Source of the DNA: Pseudomonas kitaguniensis
Lineage (GTDB): Bacteria > Pseudomonadota > Gammaproteobacteria > Pseudomonadales > Pseudomonadaceae
Direction: 5' to 3'
NCBI RefSeq assembly: GCF_009296165.1
Contig: NZ_VUAZ01000003.1
Location: 62,001-126,000, forward strand
DNA length: 64,000 nucleotides
Position numbers and translations under genes: made by a program. The notes under the pieces are model-generated. The model was not told where the DNA came from, made no database searches, and saw nothing but the letters and a program-made list of their open reading frames with translations. This document shows, piece after piece, positions 41,521-51,355 of the stretch (position 1 is its first letter; each line of letters starts with the position of its first letter).

Positions 41521-41733
41521 ATGGACAGTATTCATTTCCTGTCGCACGAAGAGGTGTGCACCCTTACCGGTGCAAGAACGAAAGCAGGACAGGTGCAGGT
41601 TCTTAAAAGAAACGGTATTCGGCACACCATCAAGCGGAGCGGTTGGCCTTGCGTAATCGCCAGCGCCATAACCGGCGAACCGGTCGCGGCATCAGCAGAA
41701 AAACCAAAATGGCAGCCACGCCTGGTGAGTTAA
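41521..41733 (+). CDS. DUF4224-like protein
   Basis: This 70-residue protein lies directly before the integrase, with no gap. FLSHEEVCTLTGARTKAGQV, then QVLKRNGIRHTIKRSGWPCV, is typical of DUF4224, a helix-turn-helix-like family regularly encoded upstream of phage integrases. It could act as an excision-direction factor. Confidence 0.78.
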   Translation: MDSIHFLSHEEVCTLTGARTKAGQVQVLKRNGIRHTIKRSGWPCVIASAITGEPVAASAEKPKWQPRLVS

Positions 41734-42768
41734 ATGGGAAGGAAGCCAACAAACCCTGATAGCGTCACACGCCTCAGGAAGCGCAAGCAGCGCAGCGGGA
41801 TCATCTATTACTACTACGACCTCGGCGGCTCTCCAAGAAAGGAAATCGCTCTGGGCAGCGACTACGGGCTGGCTATTGTTGAATACGCGAAGCTGGAAAA
41901 GAGCCGCACTTCGTCTGCCATGGTGCAGGCAGTACTGACGTTCGCCTATGTCGCAAAAATTTACATGGATGAGGTGGTACCGACCAAGAGCCCGGCCACA
42001 CAGAAGGACAACACTCGGGAGCTTAAGCAGCTTCTGAAATTCTTCGATGATCCACCGGCGCCTCTGGAGGCGATCGAGCCTCAACACGTCGTACAGTACC
42101 TGCGCCAGCGCGGCAAGACGGCGCCAGTGCGCGCCAATCGCGAGAAGGCGTTACTTAGCGCCATCTGGAACTTTGCCCGCAGCAGCGGCTATACGGCCTT
42201 GGCCAACCCGTGCGCCGGCGTGAAGGGTCACAGGGAATCTGGACGAGATCAATACATCGAGGACGAGATGTTCGCCCTGGTGTACCAGCACGCCGAGCAG
42301 CCGCTGCGTGATGCACTCGATCTGTTCTACCTGACCGGCCAGCGGATAGCGGACACGCTAAAGATGGATGAGCGAGACATCCGCGACAATAGGCTGGCCG
42401 TGAAGCAAGGCAAGACGAATGCGAAAAGGAGGATTGAGATAACCGGAGAGCTGAAGGTGGTGATTGATCGAATCATGGCCAGGAAGGACGGGCACAAGAT
42501 CCGCACCAGCAGGCTCATCGTTATGGATAACGGGCAGCCAATGACCAGCAGCATGTTGCGAGGGAGGTTTGACGCGGCCCGTGAGGCGGCAGGTGTTGAG
42601 AAAGGAGACTTTCAGATGCGCGATCTGCGCGCAAAAGCTGGCACCGACAAAGCAGAATCCAGCGGTGACATCCTGGAGGCTCGCGACCAACTTGGGCACA
42701 CAACTGTCGTTATGACAGAGAACTACATCCGTAAGAGGATCGGCAAAAAGGTCACGCCGACCAAGTAA
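41734..42768 (+). CDS. int: Phage tyrosine integrase
   Basis: The 344-residue protein has an N-terminal arm-binding region, a core-binding domain (about residues 70-160) and a catalytic domain: Arg204 in TGQRIAD, an RDLR box near 296-299 (Arg where His is usual), LGH at His322, and the nucleophile Tyr331 in MTENYIR. It is the last gene of the prophage before the tRNA fragment. GGTGAG lies 4 bases before the ATG. Confidence 0.92.
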   Translation: MGRKPTNPDSVTRLRKRKQRSGIIYYYYDLGGSPRKEIALGSDYGLAIVEYAKLEKSRTSSAMVQAVLTFAYVAKIYMDEVVPTKSPATQKDNTRELKQLLKFFDDPPAPLEAIEPQHVVQYLRQRGKTAPVRANREKALLSAIWNFARSSGYTALANPCAGVKGHRESGRDQYIEDEMFALVYQHAEQPLRDALDLFYLTGQRIADTLKMDERDIRDNRLAVKQGKTNAKRRIEITGELKVVIDRIMARKDGHKIRTSRLIVMDNGQPMTSSMLRGRFDAAREAAGVEKGDFQMRDLRAKAGTDKAESSGDILEARDQLGHTTVVMTENYIRKRIGKKVTPTK

Positions 42769-42769
42769 A

Positions 42770-42848
42770 TTCTGCACCGCAATAGTTTTAACCCCCTTGA
42801 AAACAAAGGGCTGCAAGCGAGGTAAAAACTACTCATAGCGGTGCAGAA
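42770..42848. repeat. Inverted repeat flanking the att region
   Basis: Perfect 11-bp arms TTCTGCACCGC (42770-42780) and GCGGTGCAGAA (42838-42848) are separated by 57 bases. They lie between the integrase stop and the tRNA fragment, so they may be integrase arm-type binding sites. Confidence 0.55.
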
Positions 42849-42885
42849 TAGACTCTAACCTGTTGTATTTAAAAGAATAAATTGC

Positions 42886-42943
42886 GGACTTAAAATCCCC
42901 CGCTCGTAAGGGCGTCCCGGTTCGATTCCGGGTTCGGGCACCA
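42886..42943 (+). other. attR: 3' fragment of tRNA-Leu(UAA)
   Basis: The stretch runs from the anticodon stem (GGACTTAAAATCCCC, anticodon TAA) through a variable arm and the T-arm (GGTTCGATTCC) to GGGCACCA. The 5' half of a tRNA is missing; the sequence upstream is phage. Pairing in the anticodon stem fails at position 42885 (C opposite C), so identity with the intact gene probably begins near 42886. Confidence 0.85.
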
Positions 42944-42987
42944 TCTTTTGTTCTACTGACGGCCATAAGTGTCCGTAGAGCCCTTTA

Positions 42988-43013
42988 AAACTCGCCCTCT
43001 GGCGAGTTTTTTC
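42988..43013 (+). terminator. Terminator downstream of the tRNA fragment
   Basis: The stem AAACTCGCC/GGCGAGTTT with a CTCT loop is followed by a T run. It would originally have been the terminator of the tRNA-Leu transcript. Confidence 0.88.
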
Positions 43014-43079
43014 GTTTATAGCATTCCGTTGGCTTCCAAGTGACTCCGGCATTTTTAAGGGTAAGATTTGGGGTACAGG

Positions 43080-43655
43080 TCAGTTCGATATTAAGCCTTG
43101 ATTTGTCTCAACACCGAAATCCTCCAGCAGCTTGATTGCGTTGGCTGTAGACAGGTGGCGGTTGTTCTTGTTGGTGGTGCGCAGTTTCAAAGCCGCGACC
43201 AGATCGCAATAGCGCTCTAGCTCCGCTTTTTGGAGTTTGCGTGGTTTGCCATGGTCAGCTCGATACGCTTGGCTTCCATACTGAGCCACTACTCGATACA
43301 ACGAGGCACGACCGACGCCAAGCCGTCGAGCAATCTCTGTTGCGCCTGGTTTTTCTTCGGCCCGCAGGCGCTGAACTTCGGCAGAGTCAATTGAAGGTTT
43401 ACGGCCCCGGTAAACGCCACGAGCTTTAGCGTCAGCAATCCCCTCAAGTTGGCGCTCACGTCGCAGGTTGGTTTCAAACTCTGCAAAAACGCCCGGCATG
43501 TCCAGGAAAGCTTTCCCTGCTGCGCTGAGCGTATCGATTGGTTGCTCAGTCGCCTTGAGACTGACTCCCCCGGTCTTTCAGTGTGTAAACGATGTCTTGA
43601 AGATCTTTGATGCTGCGTGCAAGGCGGTCAATGCGTGTAACCACTAGCGTATCGC
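43080..43655 (-). pseudogene. Serine recombinase (resolvase) remnant
   Basis: The C-terminal frame (139 residues, 43080-43499) holds FAEFETNLRRERQLEGIADA, then RGVYRGRKPSID and an HTH (GATEIARRLGVGRASLYRVV), typical of Tn3-type resolvases. Upstream, GDTLVVTRIDRLARSIKDLQ is the catalytic-domain end in another frame. They join if one G is removed from a G5 run (43567-43571). The first half of the catalytic domain, including the active serine, is missing. Non-functional. Confidence 0.8.
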
Positions 43656-43980
43656 CAGGGTATACCCATATAGGGCGGAACGAGCGCCCACAAAATGAGA
43701 GGCTTTGGGAAAAGTCCTGTTTACTTTCGATAGGCAACGCTCCAAGGTGCTGCCTGCAAATTACATCCTCTCGCCGAGATGACAAGAGGACAGTAGCTAA
43801 ACGCCCCCATGGATCAGCATCATACAAATTTGATGGGTGACTACCCCAAATTGAAAACAGCCCTCGGAACAGGCAGGCGGACCTTAGGGGAGGTTCCGTT
43901 CCGTTGGGCTTCAAACCCCGAACCCCAGTGACGGAATTTTCTGGGTTTGCGGCTTAAACCCCCATATTGGGATTACTGCA
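43656..43980. other. Unassigned stretch
   Basis: No supported gene. A 122-codon minus-strand frame covers it but has no homology I recognise and only contains the resolvase fragment at one end. It probably represents the joint between two mobile-element remnants. Confidence 0.3.
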
Positions 43981-44313
43981 ATGCTTGAACCTGAACAACA
44001 CACGCCAAAACCCGTACTGCGCAAGGTCGTAGGCTGGGTGCTGGTTTTGCCACTTCTCGCCTCGTTTGTGACGCTGCCCTTTCCCCTCAGTTTGTTCTTG
44101 GTGCTGGGAGTGATTGCAGCGTCGGCTTATGGAGTAAGGTTTGCCGTGCGCCACGCCAGCCGACGCGTCACCGTGTTCGCTTTGATTGTCACGGTGCTCA
44201 ATGTGATTTCGCTGGTATTGATGGGTACGGCGTCAGTGCTCATGGCGCTCTACTCTATCTCCCGACTTTACCTATATTCGCATTATGCCAATTGGCTTTA
44301 CTGGAACTTCTAG
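43981..44313 (+). CDS. Small membrane protein (110 aa)
   Basis: The protein has 110 residues and three hydrophobic segments (residues about 18-33, 38-56 and 67-93). The N-terminus is Pro/Lys-rich and cytoplasmic. A similar protein type sits in Pseudomonas islands, but no function is known. The start has no clear ribosome binding site. Confidence 0.5.
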   Translation: MLEPEQHTPKPVLRKVVGWVLVLPLLASFVTLPFPLSLFLVLGVIAASAYGVRFAVRHASRRVTVFALIVTVLNVISLVLMGTASVLMALYSISRLYLYSHYANWLYWNF

Positions 44314-44469
44314 GCCATAGGAAATTTGACCGCAAGAAACGAACGGTCCAAACAAACGAGTGGAACTACGCCCAATGGGAGCGAATCTGTGATTTTCGAT
44401 TGGATCCTTTTTCTCCATTAGATCCAGCTCTCCCCGAGCCGGAACTATTGTTGATTTCTCCTCCCCTGC

Positions 44470-44685
44470 CCCCGTTGCGTCTTGCAGCGCGTCTTGGACT
44501 ACAACAGCGCGGCCGTGATTCTCGCGCACAACCACCCTTCGGGGGATGCGACACACAGTCAGACCGACAAGACGTTGACCCAACAGCTCAAGTCCCTGTT
44601 GGAACAGGCGGATGTTCGCGTCCTGGATCACTTGGGCGTCGGCAGCGGAGAGACCTTTGCGTTCGCCGAGGCTGGCTTGCTGTGA
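44470..44685 (+). pseudogene. radC: radC remnant (C-terminal part)
   Basis: AAVILAHNHPSGDATHSQTD contains the JAB/JAMM metal motif (HxHPSG and D) of RadC, followed by ADVRVLDHLGVGSGETFAFA. The N-terminal helix-hairpin-helix part and the first half of the JAB domain are missing. RadC-like genes mark integrative islands, so this is another scar. Confidence 0.78.
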
Positions 44686-44765
44686 TAGTCGAGTGCTGAC
44701 TGCGTCTTTCTAATTTTTGGGCCGGTCCAAATGACGCGCGCACTGACGTGACTGAACAGTGCTCA

Positions 44766-47700
44766 TTACGTTGAGGACATTCCTGAAGGATTCGCTGTCT
44801 CCACAGTAATACCCGCAAGATTTTTTTCGTGTGAAACTGTCAATTTCACAAATCGTCGTTGGCGCAGAGTCTCGATGACGTACAGCGTTCTTGCCAATAG
44901 CTCGTTACCTTTTTCGTAAACCTGACAACAAACAACTATTGCGAAAAGACGCTCGCCACGCTCAGCCACCGTAACGTTCTCTAACTGCTTTAAATACGAA
45001 TCCTGCAAGCCACGACTGCTGATGACCGTTGGCAATTTGCCGGATCGCAAAGTAGGAGCCGCCAAATTGTCCGGCTTTGTTACGAGTTCTTTATGAAGCG
45101 CGCTGATTGTGCTGCGGTTGTAGAACACAAATGTCTTGAGGTCGCCGGTTACGTACGATTGCACAACTCGCGCAATGACATTGCTGTTGCTTCGGGTTGC
45201 CAAGCTGCTCGCGACTAGCCACGCTACCGCACTGGCTAACGCTTGAGGGTCAGGCGGGCTCGGCGGCACGAGCGTTGACAGCTTTAAGGCGTTCAGATGT
45301 TTAGTAACGCGCTCAACGTTAACGCCCTCAACTTCAATGTCCGCTTCAACCTTGAGCTGTAGCTGAGCCGCTGTTTGAGTAGCGTTATGGTGCCTCTCGA
45401 GCAAAAACTTTCTCAGCGCAGTTACCTGCGCAAACCCTATACGCTGACGCAGTTCGCTTTCCTGACTGGATCGCAACGTCACCAGGTGGCTGACTTGCTT
45501 GAGTGAGGTTGTTTGTGTTTGTGCTGCACTCGTATCGGGGGTGGAGTTCAAACTCGTCCACAGCCTGTCAAGTTGCTTGTCAACGCTGTCTGCGAATGAA
45601 ACGGGAAAGTGCGCCACGGTATAACTGGCGCTGTCCAGAAAGCGATTCCCCCCCGCGACTCCACCCCGTGCCCAGCCCCCCATGTCATCGCTGGCGGCAA
45701 CCGAGGAGGTGTAGCGTTTGTATAAAAGCACACGGGTTGCATTCTTCTCTAGCGTTGCAAAACGGGACTCCCAATCTACCAAGCTGCCCGCATAGGCTCG
45801 ACGCACGTTAGATGAGCCGTATTGCGGCATCGTTAGATCAACGACAATCTGTGTTCCCGACTTCTCAGCGAGCAATGCAAAGTGGTGTGCGGGTAGCTCG
45901 CTGCTCGGATGGTCAAACATCAGCACACCCAGCACCTCCACTACCCAGCCATCAGCCCCCATCACCGATTTGGCTAAGGACGATGCGTCGTAGGCATTGC
46001 CGTGAGGCCATTTGACCCAGCCTGCAATTGCCAACTGAGATTCGGAGCGTTCAAAACATCGAACGAGGTCAGCTACAAGTGGCGCCAACGCATTGGATGT
46101 CGGTTGGAAATAAAGCCCTACCGTCACCACGTCTTCGGAAAGAGGGGGAACGGGCTTATTTTTATCGGTGATTGCGGGTATTGCCGTACGGGCGAGACCG
46201 CTAATTTGCCTGACCAATCGGCCGACAGGCGCTTTGAGACTACTGGCATCGCCAATCAACTCAGCGGCCAGAAGCAATGCCCCAAGTTTCCCTTCTTTGA
46301 TGTAGCGTTCGTAATCAGTGCTGCGATCAGCATTGTTCGCCAACTCCACGCTTGACCACAGCCCGATGCTGTTGATAGTGACCTGGGTCAGGGTGTTGAC
46401 AACCAAGGCACTGACTCCAAGTGTGGGCGGCAGCAAAATTGCAACTATGGCCGATACGGCTCGCAAAGCGGTCTGACGCAAGCGCAGTCTGGACGCGACG
46501 TACTGCTCTCTACTGGTAAAAACCAGGAAGTTCATGTCTGATTTTGCTTGCACAATGGCCTGCAATCGCAGCGAAGCTTCCCAGTTTGGCGTGAATTGGA
46601 AGCTCAATCTGGGCCTGACGACGAAGCGAGAGGTTGTCATAATGCGTACGCGCCATGTTCGCAGATCGTCAATCGTCAACAGCAATTGTTTTGATAAGGA
46701 CAGGTGCGGCTCGATAAAGCTAAGGAGCCTTTTAAGGCAGGTATCGGAACCCTGACTTGAGTTCCAGTCAAACACCGTAGTAGCGTTTGGCAGAGCCGGA
46801 TTAAGGGAAACCAGTAGCGCTGTATCTGAGCCTCTGGTCAGTGCAATAAGTGACGGGACTACTTCGTGATTGAGCAACACCAATTGCGGGGCGAGGTCTG
46901 CGACCAGATAATCGGCCGCCACCCCACTAAACGCTGCCGATGTTGGCTGTGAGTCAACGTATAAAGCCACCCGAGCCATCGCAATGGATTGGCAGGTGGT
47001 CGCGAATACTTTTTTGAACTCAGCTTCGCTTGAGAGTTTTTCAAGATCTTTGTAAAACTCATCAGATAGCTTGTTCCGAATCGACTTGATGACCCCGATC
47101 ATCTTCTTATTGATCAGGCCACTCTTCGAATAGACGTCGATTTCGCGCTCCCAGACGCTTCTTTGCCGTTCCGGCTCTCCCAGTGCGACTTGCAGGACAG
47201 TGAAGAGTTTATGACTTTTTAAGTGGGCAGAGGCCGCGCCTGCGGCATAAACAAACCCGGTGTTGCCCTCAACGTACTTGAACACCAAGGTATCGGTGAA
47301 CTGGACCTTCTCGAGGGAACCGCTGTCCAGTCCCGCACTGGCCAGACAACGTCGAATCAATTGCTCAAGGTATGGGCGAGCATCCAGCGTCTTGCCATCA
47401 GCTTGGTTCAATGCTTCCCATATACTCAGTGTCGGCACCTCGTCCAGCGTGGCTGTCGGTACACTGTCTGCTTCTATCTGGGCAGTAGGGAAGCGATGGT
47501 TTCCAGGATTCAACCACTGAGCCAGAGGTTTTTCCACGACCTTGAAATCAACGCCATTGATCTCGGAGTCATGCCAGGCAAAGATCCGATAGCCATTGGC
47601 TGGTCGTGTAGCAACGATCGTTCCATTGTCCTGCAATATGCCGTACGCAAGACCATCGACCCGATGATTGATGTAGGTTGCCACATAGAATGGCCAGTCC

Positions 47701-48656
47701 TGTGCTCCGTGAAACTTCGGAGGAACTGTAATAGGGTAGCGAGTGGCTATACCGGTCGAAGTGCGGACCGTGACGTCGAGTTGCTTGCTTTCCGACAAAG
47801 CCGCCGGAACACTGATATTGATTGACAGTAATTGCCATCGGTCTACCAGTGTGACGGTGATTGATGCTTCCTCTCCTGCCAAATGGCTGACCCAAATATC
47901 ATGTTCGCTGGTGGCCGTCGCTACGGGGCCGGTCGTGGCTGGACACGTTGGATCATCGTCCTGCGCTGAGTTAATACGCAGAAAAGTCATCGCGCGATTG
48001 ACATGAGTAGCGACAGCGCAAAGCCACTCAGCGTGGTTGGCATGCTTTTTGTAGATGCTGATATATAAGTCATCAAGAACGCTCTCGCCACGTCCTGACA
48101 ATTTTATATAGATATCCTGATTGCGCAGTTTTATGCCAGCCATGGAAAGTGTCTGCGCGGACTTACTGAATAGATGCCCCGATACTACAGACTCCTCAAT
48201 GGCAGGAGGGGATCGACCTGATAATGGCGCACGCTCTAACTGCTCGCGGAGGTAATTGAATAGATTATCCTTGTTTAGCATGCTCGCGGCGCTGCTGATG
48301 AATTCGGGATAGCGAATGCGGGTCTTTAAACGACTATTGGTCATCAGTTCCTTGCTTGTCGGCCACCCGAATGCCCCATTGATGGCCGACCAGAGGGAGT
48401 ATTCTTGAACCTCATAAGCAATGAGCGAGTCTTCTGATTCATTTGTTTCGCTTTCATAAATACGAAACGCCACAGGTATCCGATAATCGCGGGTAACCAA
48501 AACTGCTTCCGTGGCGGCTATTGAAGCTGCCTCAAGAGTCTGAGTCAGCCAACTGTCGAACATATCTCCAGAGGCAATCTGTTCAAGATACCTCAGGCTA
48601 ATTGACTCATTATTGCCCATAACTAATTCCACGTGTTCTTTTGTTTTATTGCACAT
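44766..48656 (-). CDS. Large toxin-like protein (1296 aa), function unknown
   Basis: This single very long protein has no signal peptide. A hydrophobic stretch (AVSAIVAILLPPTLGVSALV, residues about 730-755) could insert in a membrane and resembles the translocation region of large single-chain toxins. Downstream, residues about 855-945 have Cys866, HHFALL (His near 923) and VVDLTMPQYG (Asp near 938), a Cys-His-Asp order seen in papain-fold effectors, but the alignment is only by eye. The protein type recalls the large dermonecrotic-toxin-like proteins of Pseudomonas. It is divergent from an M3 peptidase gene. Base composition is more AT-rich than the flanking chromosome. Confidence 0.6.
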   Translation of the reverse strand: MCNKTKEHVELVMGNNESISLRYLEQIASGDMFDSWLTQTLEAASIAATEAVLVTRDYRIPVAFRIYESETNESEDSLIAYEVQEYSLWSAINGAFGWPTSKELMTNSRLKTRIRYPEFISSAASMLNKDNLFNYLREQLERAPLSGRSPPAIEESVVSGHLFSKSAQTLSMAGIKLRNQDIYIKLSGRGESVLDDLYISIYKKHANHAEWLCAVATHVNRAMTFLRINSAQDDDPTCPATTGPVATATSEHDIWVSHLAGEEASITVTLVDRWQLLSINISVPAALSESKQLDVTVRTSTGIATRYPITVPPKFHGAQDWPFYVATYINHRVDGLAYGILQDNGTIVATRPANGYRIFAWHDSEINGVDFKVVEKPLAQWLNPGNHRFPTAQIEADSVPTATLDEVPTLSIWEALNQADGKTLDARPYLEQLIRRCLASAGLDSGSLEKVQFTDTLVFKYVEGNTGFVYAAGAASAHLKSHKLFTVLQVALGEPERQRSVWEREIDVYSKSGLINKKMIGVIKSIRNKLSDEFYKDLEKLSSEAEFKKVFATTCQSIAMARVALYVDSQPTSAAFSGVAADYLVADLAPQLVLLNHEVVPSLIALTRGSDTALLVSLNPALPNATTVFDWNSSQGSDTCLKRLLSFIEPHLSLSKQLLLTIDDLRTWRVRIMTTSRFVVRPRLSFQFTPNWEASLRLQAIVQAKSDMNFLVFTSREQYVASRLRLRQTALRAVSAIVAILLPPTLGVSALVVNTLTQVTINSIGLWSSVELANNADRSTDYERYIKEGKLGALLLAAELIGDASSLKAPVGRLVRQISGLARTAIPAITDKNKPVPPLSEDVVTVGLYFQPTSNALAPLVADLVRCFERSESQLAIAGWVKWPHGNAYDASSLAKSVMGADGWVVEVLGVLMFDHPSSELPAHHFALLAEKSGTQIVVDLTMPQYGSSNVRRAYAGSLVDWESRFATLEKNATRVLLYKRYTSSVAASDDMGGWARGGVAGGNRFLDSASYTVAHFPVSFADSVDKQLDRLWTSLNSTPDTSAAQTQTTSLKQVSHLVTLRSSQESELRQRIGFAQVTALRKFLLERHHNATQTAAQLQLKVEADIEVEGVNVERVTKHLNALKLSTLVPPSPPDPQALASAVAWLVASSLATRSNSNVIARVVQSYVTGDLKTFVFYNRSTISALHKELVTKPDNLAAPTLRSGKLPTVISSRGLQDSYLKQLENVTVAERGERLFAIVVCCQVYEKGNELLARTLYVIETLRQRRFVKLTVSHEKNLAGITVETANPSGMSST

Positions 48657-48885
48657 AAGATGATACGCACCATATGAAACATAAGCCCGTCAAGCCTAAC
48701 CGATCACCTTTGGATAAGGCGCAGTAATATGTACGCACCACAACCTCTACTGACAATCATTGATACAAAAGTCGGACATCTGCAGCTCATTACACAAATG
48801 TGCACCTCTCACCTCTCGGCCGTCCAAGTAGTGTCGTCTCAGGGAAACCTCACGTTTCTCACCGCCACTGTTCAAGGAAGATTTT

Positions 48886-50916
48886 ATGTACGAAAACAAT
48901 CCGCTTTTGCAACCTTATGATCTGCCGCCCTTCTCAGCCATACGTACTGAACACTTAGTGCCTGCCGTGCAAACGATCATCGCTGAAAACCGCGCTGCAA
49001 TCACAGCGATTATTACCAGTCAAACGCACTTCCCAACATGGGATGATCTCGTGTTGGCCGTGGATGAGTTGGACACGCGCCTGGATATCACACTTAGCAT
49101 CCTCCACTTAATCGACTCGACCAACAGAGACAAGGTCTGGCATGAAGCTGTCGCCCACTGCAACAGTCTGGGCAAACACTATAAAAGTGAACAGGCGCAA
49201 AACAACACCCTCTATCAACTTTACAGACAGCTTGCAAATAGCCCGATTGCCGTCATTTTCAGCAACGACCGTAAAAATACCTTACACAAAATACTTCGCC
49301 AGTATCAGTTGGCCGGTGCTGATCTGCCTACCGAAAAGCAGTTGCAACTAAATAACCTGAACATGGAAATCAGCGAATTACAACATGAATATCTGAATCG
49401 AATAGAGGATGCGAACAAAGCATGGAGCAAGCACATCGAAGACAGTACCTTGATAAGCGGATTACCCCGTGCGGCCCAGGCTCGAATGTACCTGGCAGCT
49501 CAATCCGCCGGTAAACCTGGCTGGTTGCTCGCCCTTTCCGAACAGTCCTATCGCGAGGTATTGACCTACGCCGACAGTCGGGCTTTGCGCCAGGAAATAA
49601 TGCTGGCCTACTACACCCGTGCTTCTGACACAGGCCCTGATGCCTTGGCCATCGACAACGAGTTGGTCTTGACGCTACTGCTTGATGACCGTCACCAAAA
49701 AGCACAACTCTTGGGCTATCCCAACTTCGCCCAACTGGCGCTGGTGGATCAAATGGCGGACACGCCAGAACAAGTCATCGCATTTTTAGACCAACACATT
49801 GAGCTGGCGCGGAGCACATTTTCCCAGGATAGGAAACAGCTGCAACATTATGCTGCGCTACATGGCATCACTCGTCTGGAACCGTGGGATTATGACTACC
49901 TCGCGAATAAGGTTCGTCAAGACGCCGTAGGTATTTCCAATGAGACAGTGCGCGAATATTTCCCATTGGAAACGGTACTGCAACGGCTCTGCTCGTTCAC
50001 AAAGCAACTATTTGGCATCGACTTGATCGAGCAAATCACCATCGATACCTGGCACCCGAACGTGCGTGCATTTGAAGTTAGAGAGTACGCGGAACCCATC
50101 GGGTACTTGTTCATTGACCCCTATCGACGTGAGAGCGGAGCCGGTTTGGGCTCGACTTTAGGCATAAGCAACCGCCAGATCACCGCCGAAGGTCGGCTAC
50201 GAAGGCCCGTGGCGGTACTCAGTAGTCGGTTGCCGCCACCCACCGAAGTCGAACCCTGCCAACTCGATCATTTGCAACTACGTGTCCTTCTGCATGAGTT
50301 CGGACACTGCCTGCAGCACCTGTTAACCGCTGCGCCGTATCGGATGATCTCGGGAATTGGTCAACTGAGCCATGACAGGGCGGAGTTCGTCAGTCAGGTG
50401 CTGGAGCAATTCTGCTTTGCGCCGCAATTCTTGATAGGGCTGTCGAGTCATTTCCAGACCGGAGACTCTTTGCCTGAAGATATCGCCAACAAGATTGTCC
50501 AATATATCCACACTCAAACCAGCCGGGAAACGGCCTCCCTATTACTCACCAGCCTCGTCGACTTTGAGTTACACCGCACGTACGGCGACGGACGTACACC
50601 TCATGAGGTGTTTGTTAGCGTCAACAAAAAGATTGGGCTCTTGCAGTGGCCTGACGAGGCTCGTCCGGTCAATGGTTTCGAACAGTTGGTCAGTGATTAT
50701 GGGGCCAGAATCTACTCTTATAAGTGGTCGGGCGTCCTAGCATCCCAGGCGTTTGATCGATGGAAACGAGAGGGTCTGAACAACCCCATCATCGGGACCG
50801 CGTTCCGAGAAGCCTTCATCACACCGGGTGATTCCCCCTCGCTGGAAAAATCGCTTGATCTATTCTTGAGCCATTCGCCGATGCCGACGCGACGACAAAA
50901 TGGCGGCGCAGGTTAA
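48886..50916 (+). CDS. M3 family metallopeptidase (oligopeptidase A-like)
   Basis: The 676-residue protein has the size and layout of oligopeptidase A (PrlC). The zinc site is HEFGH (residues 469-473), with the third ligand probably Glu in HDRAEF about 27 residues later. The C-terminal part has GARIYSYKWSGVLASQAFDR, the usual family ending. No signal peptide, so cytoplasmic. It is divergent from the large toxin-like gene and is likely a second, horizontally acquired copy of the host enzyme. An AAGGA ribosome binding site lies before the ATG. Confidence 0.88.
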   Translation: MYENNPLLQPYDLPPFSAIRTEHLVPAVQTIIAENRAAITAIITSQTHFPTWDDLVLAVDELDTRLDITLSILHLIDSTNRDKVWHEAVAHCNSLGKHYKSEQAQNNTLYQLYRQLANSPIAVIFSNDRKNTLHKILRQYQLAGADLPTEKQLQLNNLNMEISELQHEYLNRIEDANKAWSKHIEDSTLISGLPRAAQARMYLAAQSAGKPGWLLALSEQSYREVLTYADSRALRQEIMLAYYTRASDTGPDALAIDNELVLTLLLDDRHQKAQLLGYPNFAQLALVDQMADTPEQVIAFLDQHIELARSTFSQDRKQLQHYAALHGITRLEPWDYDYLANKVRQDAVGISNETVREYFPLETVLQRLCSFTKQLFGIDLIEQITIDTWHPNVRAFEVREYAEPIGYLFIDPYRRESGAGLGSTLGISNRQITAEGRLRRPVAVLSSRLPPPTEVEPCQLDHLQLRVLLHEFGHCLQHLLTAAPYRMISGIGQLSHDRAEFVSQVLEQFCFAPQFLIGLSSHFQTGDSLPEDIANKIVQYIHTQTSRETASLLLTSLVDFELHRTYGDGRTPHEVFVSVNKKIGLLQWPDEARPVNGFEQLVSDYGARIYSYKWSGVLASQAFDRWKREGLNNPIIGTAFREAFITPGDSPSLEKSLDLFLSHSPMPTRRQNGGAG

Positions 50917-51355
50917 ATCCCTGCGCGGCTAAATGGTCATGATCCGTATGCATATCTGAATGATGCCCGCATTCGTCCTCGCTGACATGCACGCGGCCTG
51001 TGCACGTTATTTTGAGGGTGGCGGGCTAGCATGGGGGTTAATTGATTTAAGGCCAGTCACACACCCCGTAACCATCCGCGCGCCACGGGGTACCCTGCTA
51101 AATGTGCTCAATCAATCGTGGGGCTTCTCAATGAAGAGTTACTACATTGCCATCTTCACAAAGCCTGATTCTATAGAGCGATTTTTTTAGACTTATGACT
51201 GCCGATTCGCAGGTTTCGATTTCTTCGTGCCCTTTTTGAGCAGTAGCGTGGCTGTTAGAACTATCAATTTTTTCGGCTGACTTATTAATGCTCGCGTAAG
51301 CGAGGGTAAAACTTTTTTTTTAATAATTTTGGCATTTTAATCGTCCTTAATAGTC
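50917..51355. other. Intergenic stretch with weak terminator-like hairpin
   Basis: No convincing gene. A CTCGC/GCGAG hairpin near 51292-51305 is followed after 7 bases by nine T on the plus strand. A 76-codon frame (50960-51190) has no ribosome binding site or recognisable features. Confidence 0.35.

Noticed and set aside
43546..43914. 122-codon minus-strand frame
   Set aside because: Only its end (the resolvase fragment) is meaningful; the rest is a chance extension into unrelated DNA.
50960..51190. 76-codon frame after the M3 peptidase
   Set aside because: No ribosome binding site, no recognisable features, and it starts in the middle of an intergenic stretch.
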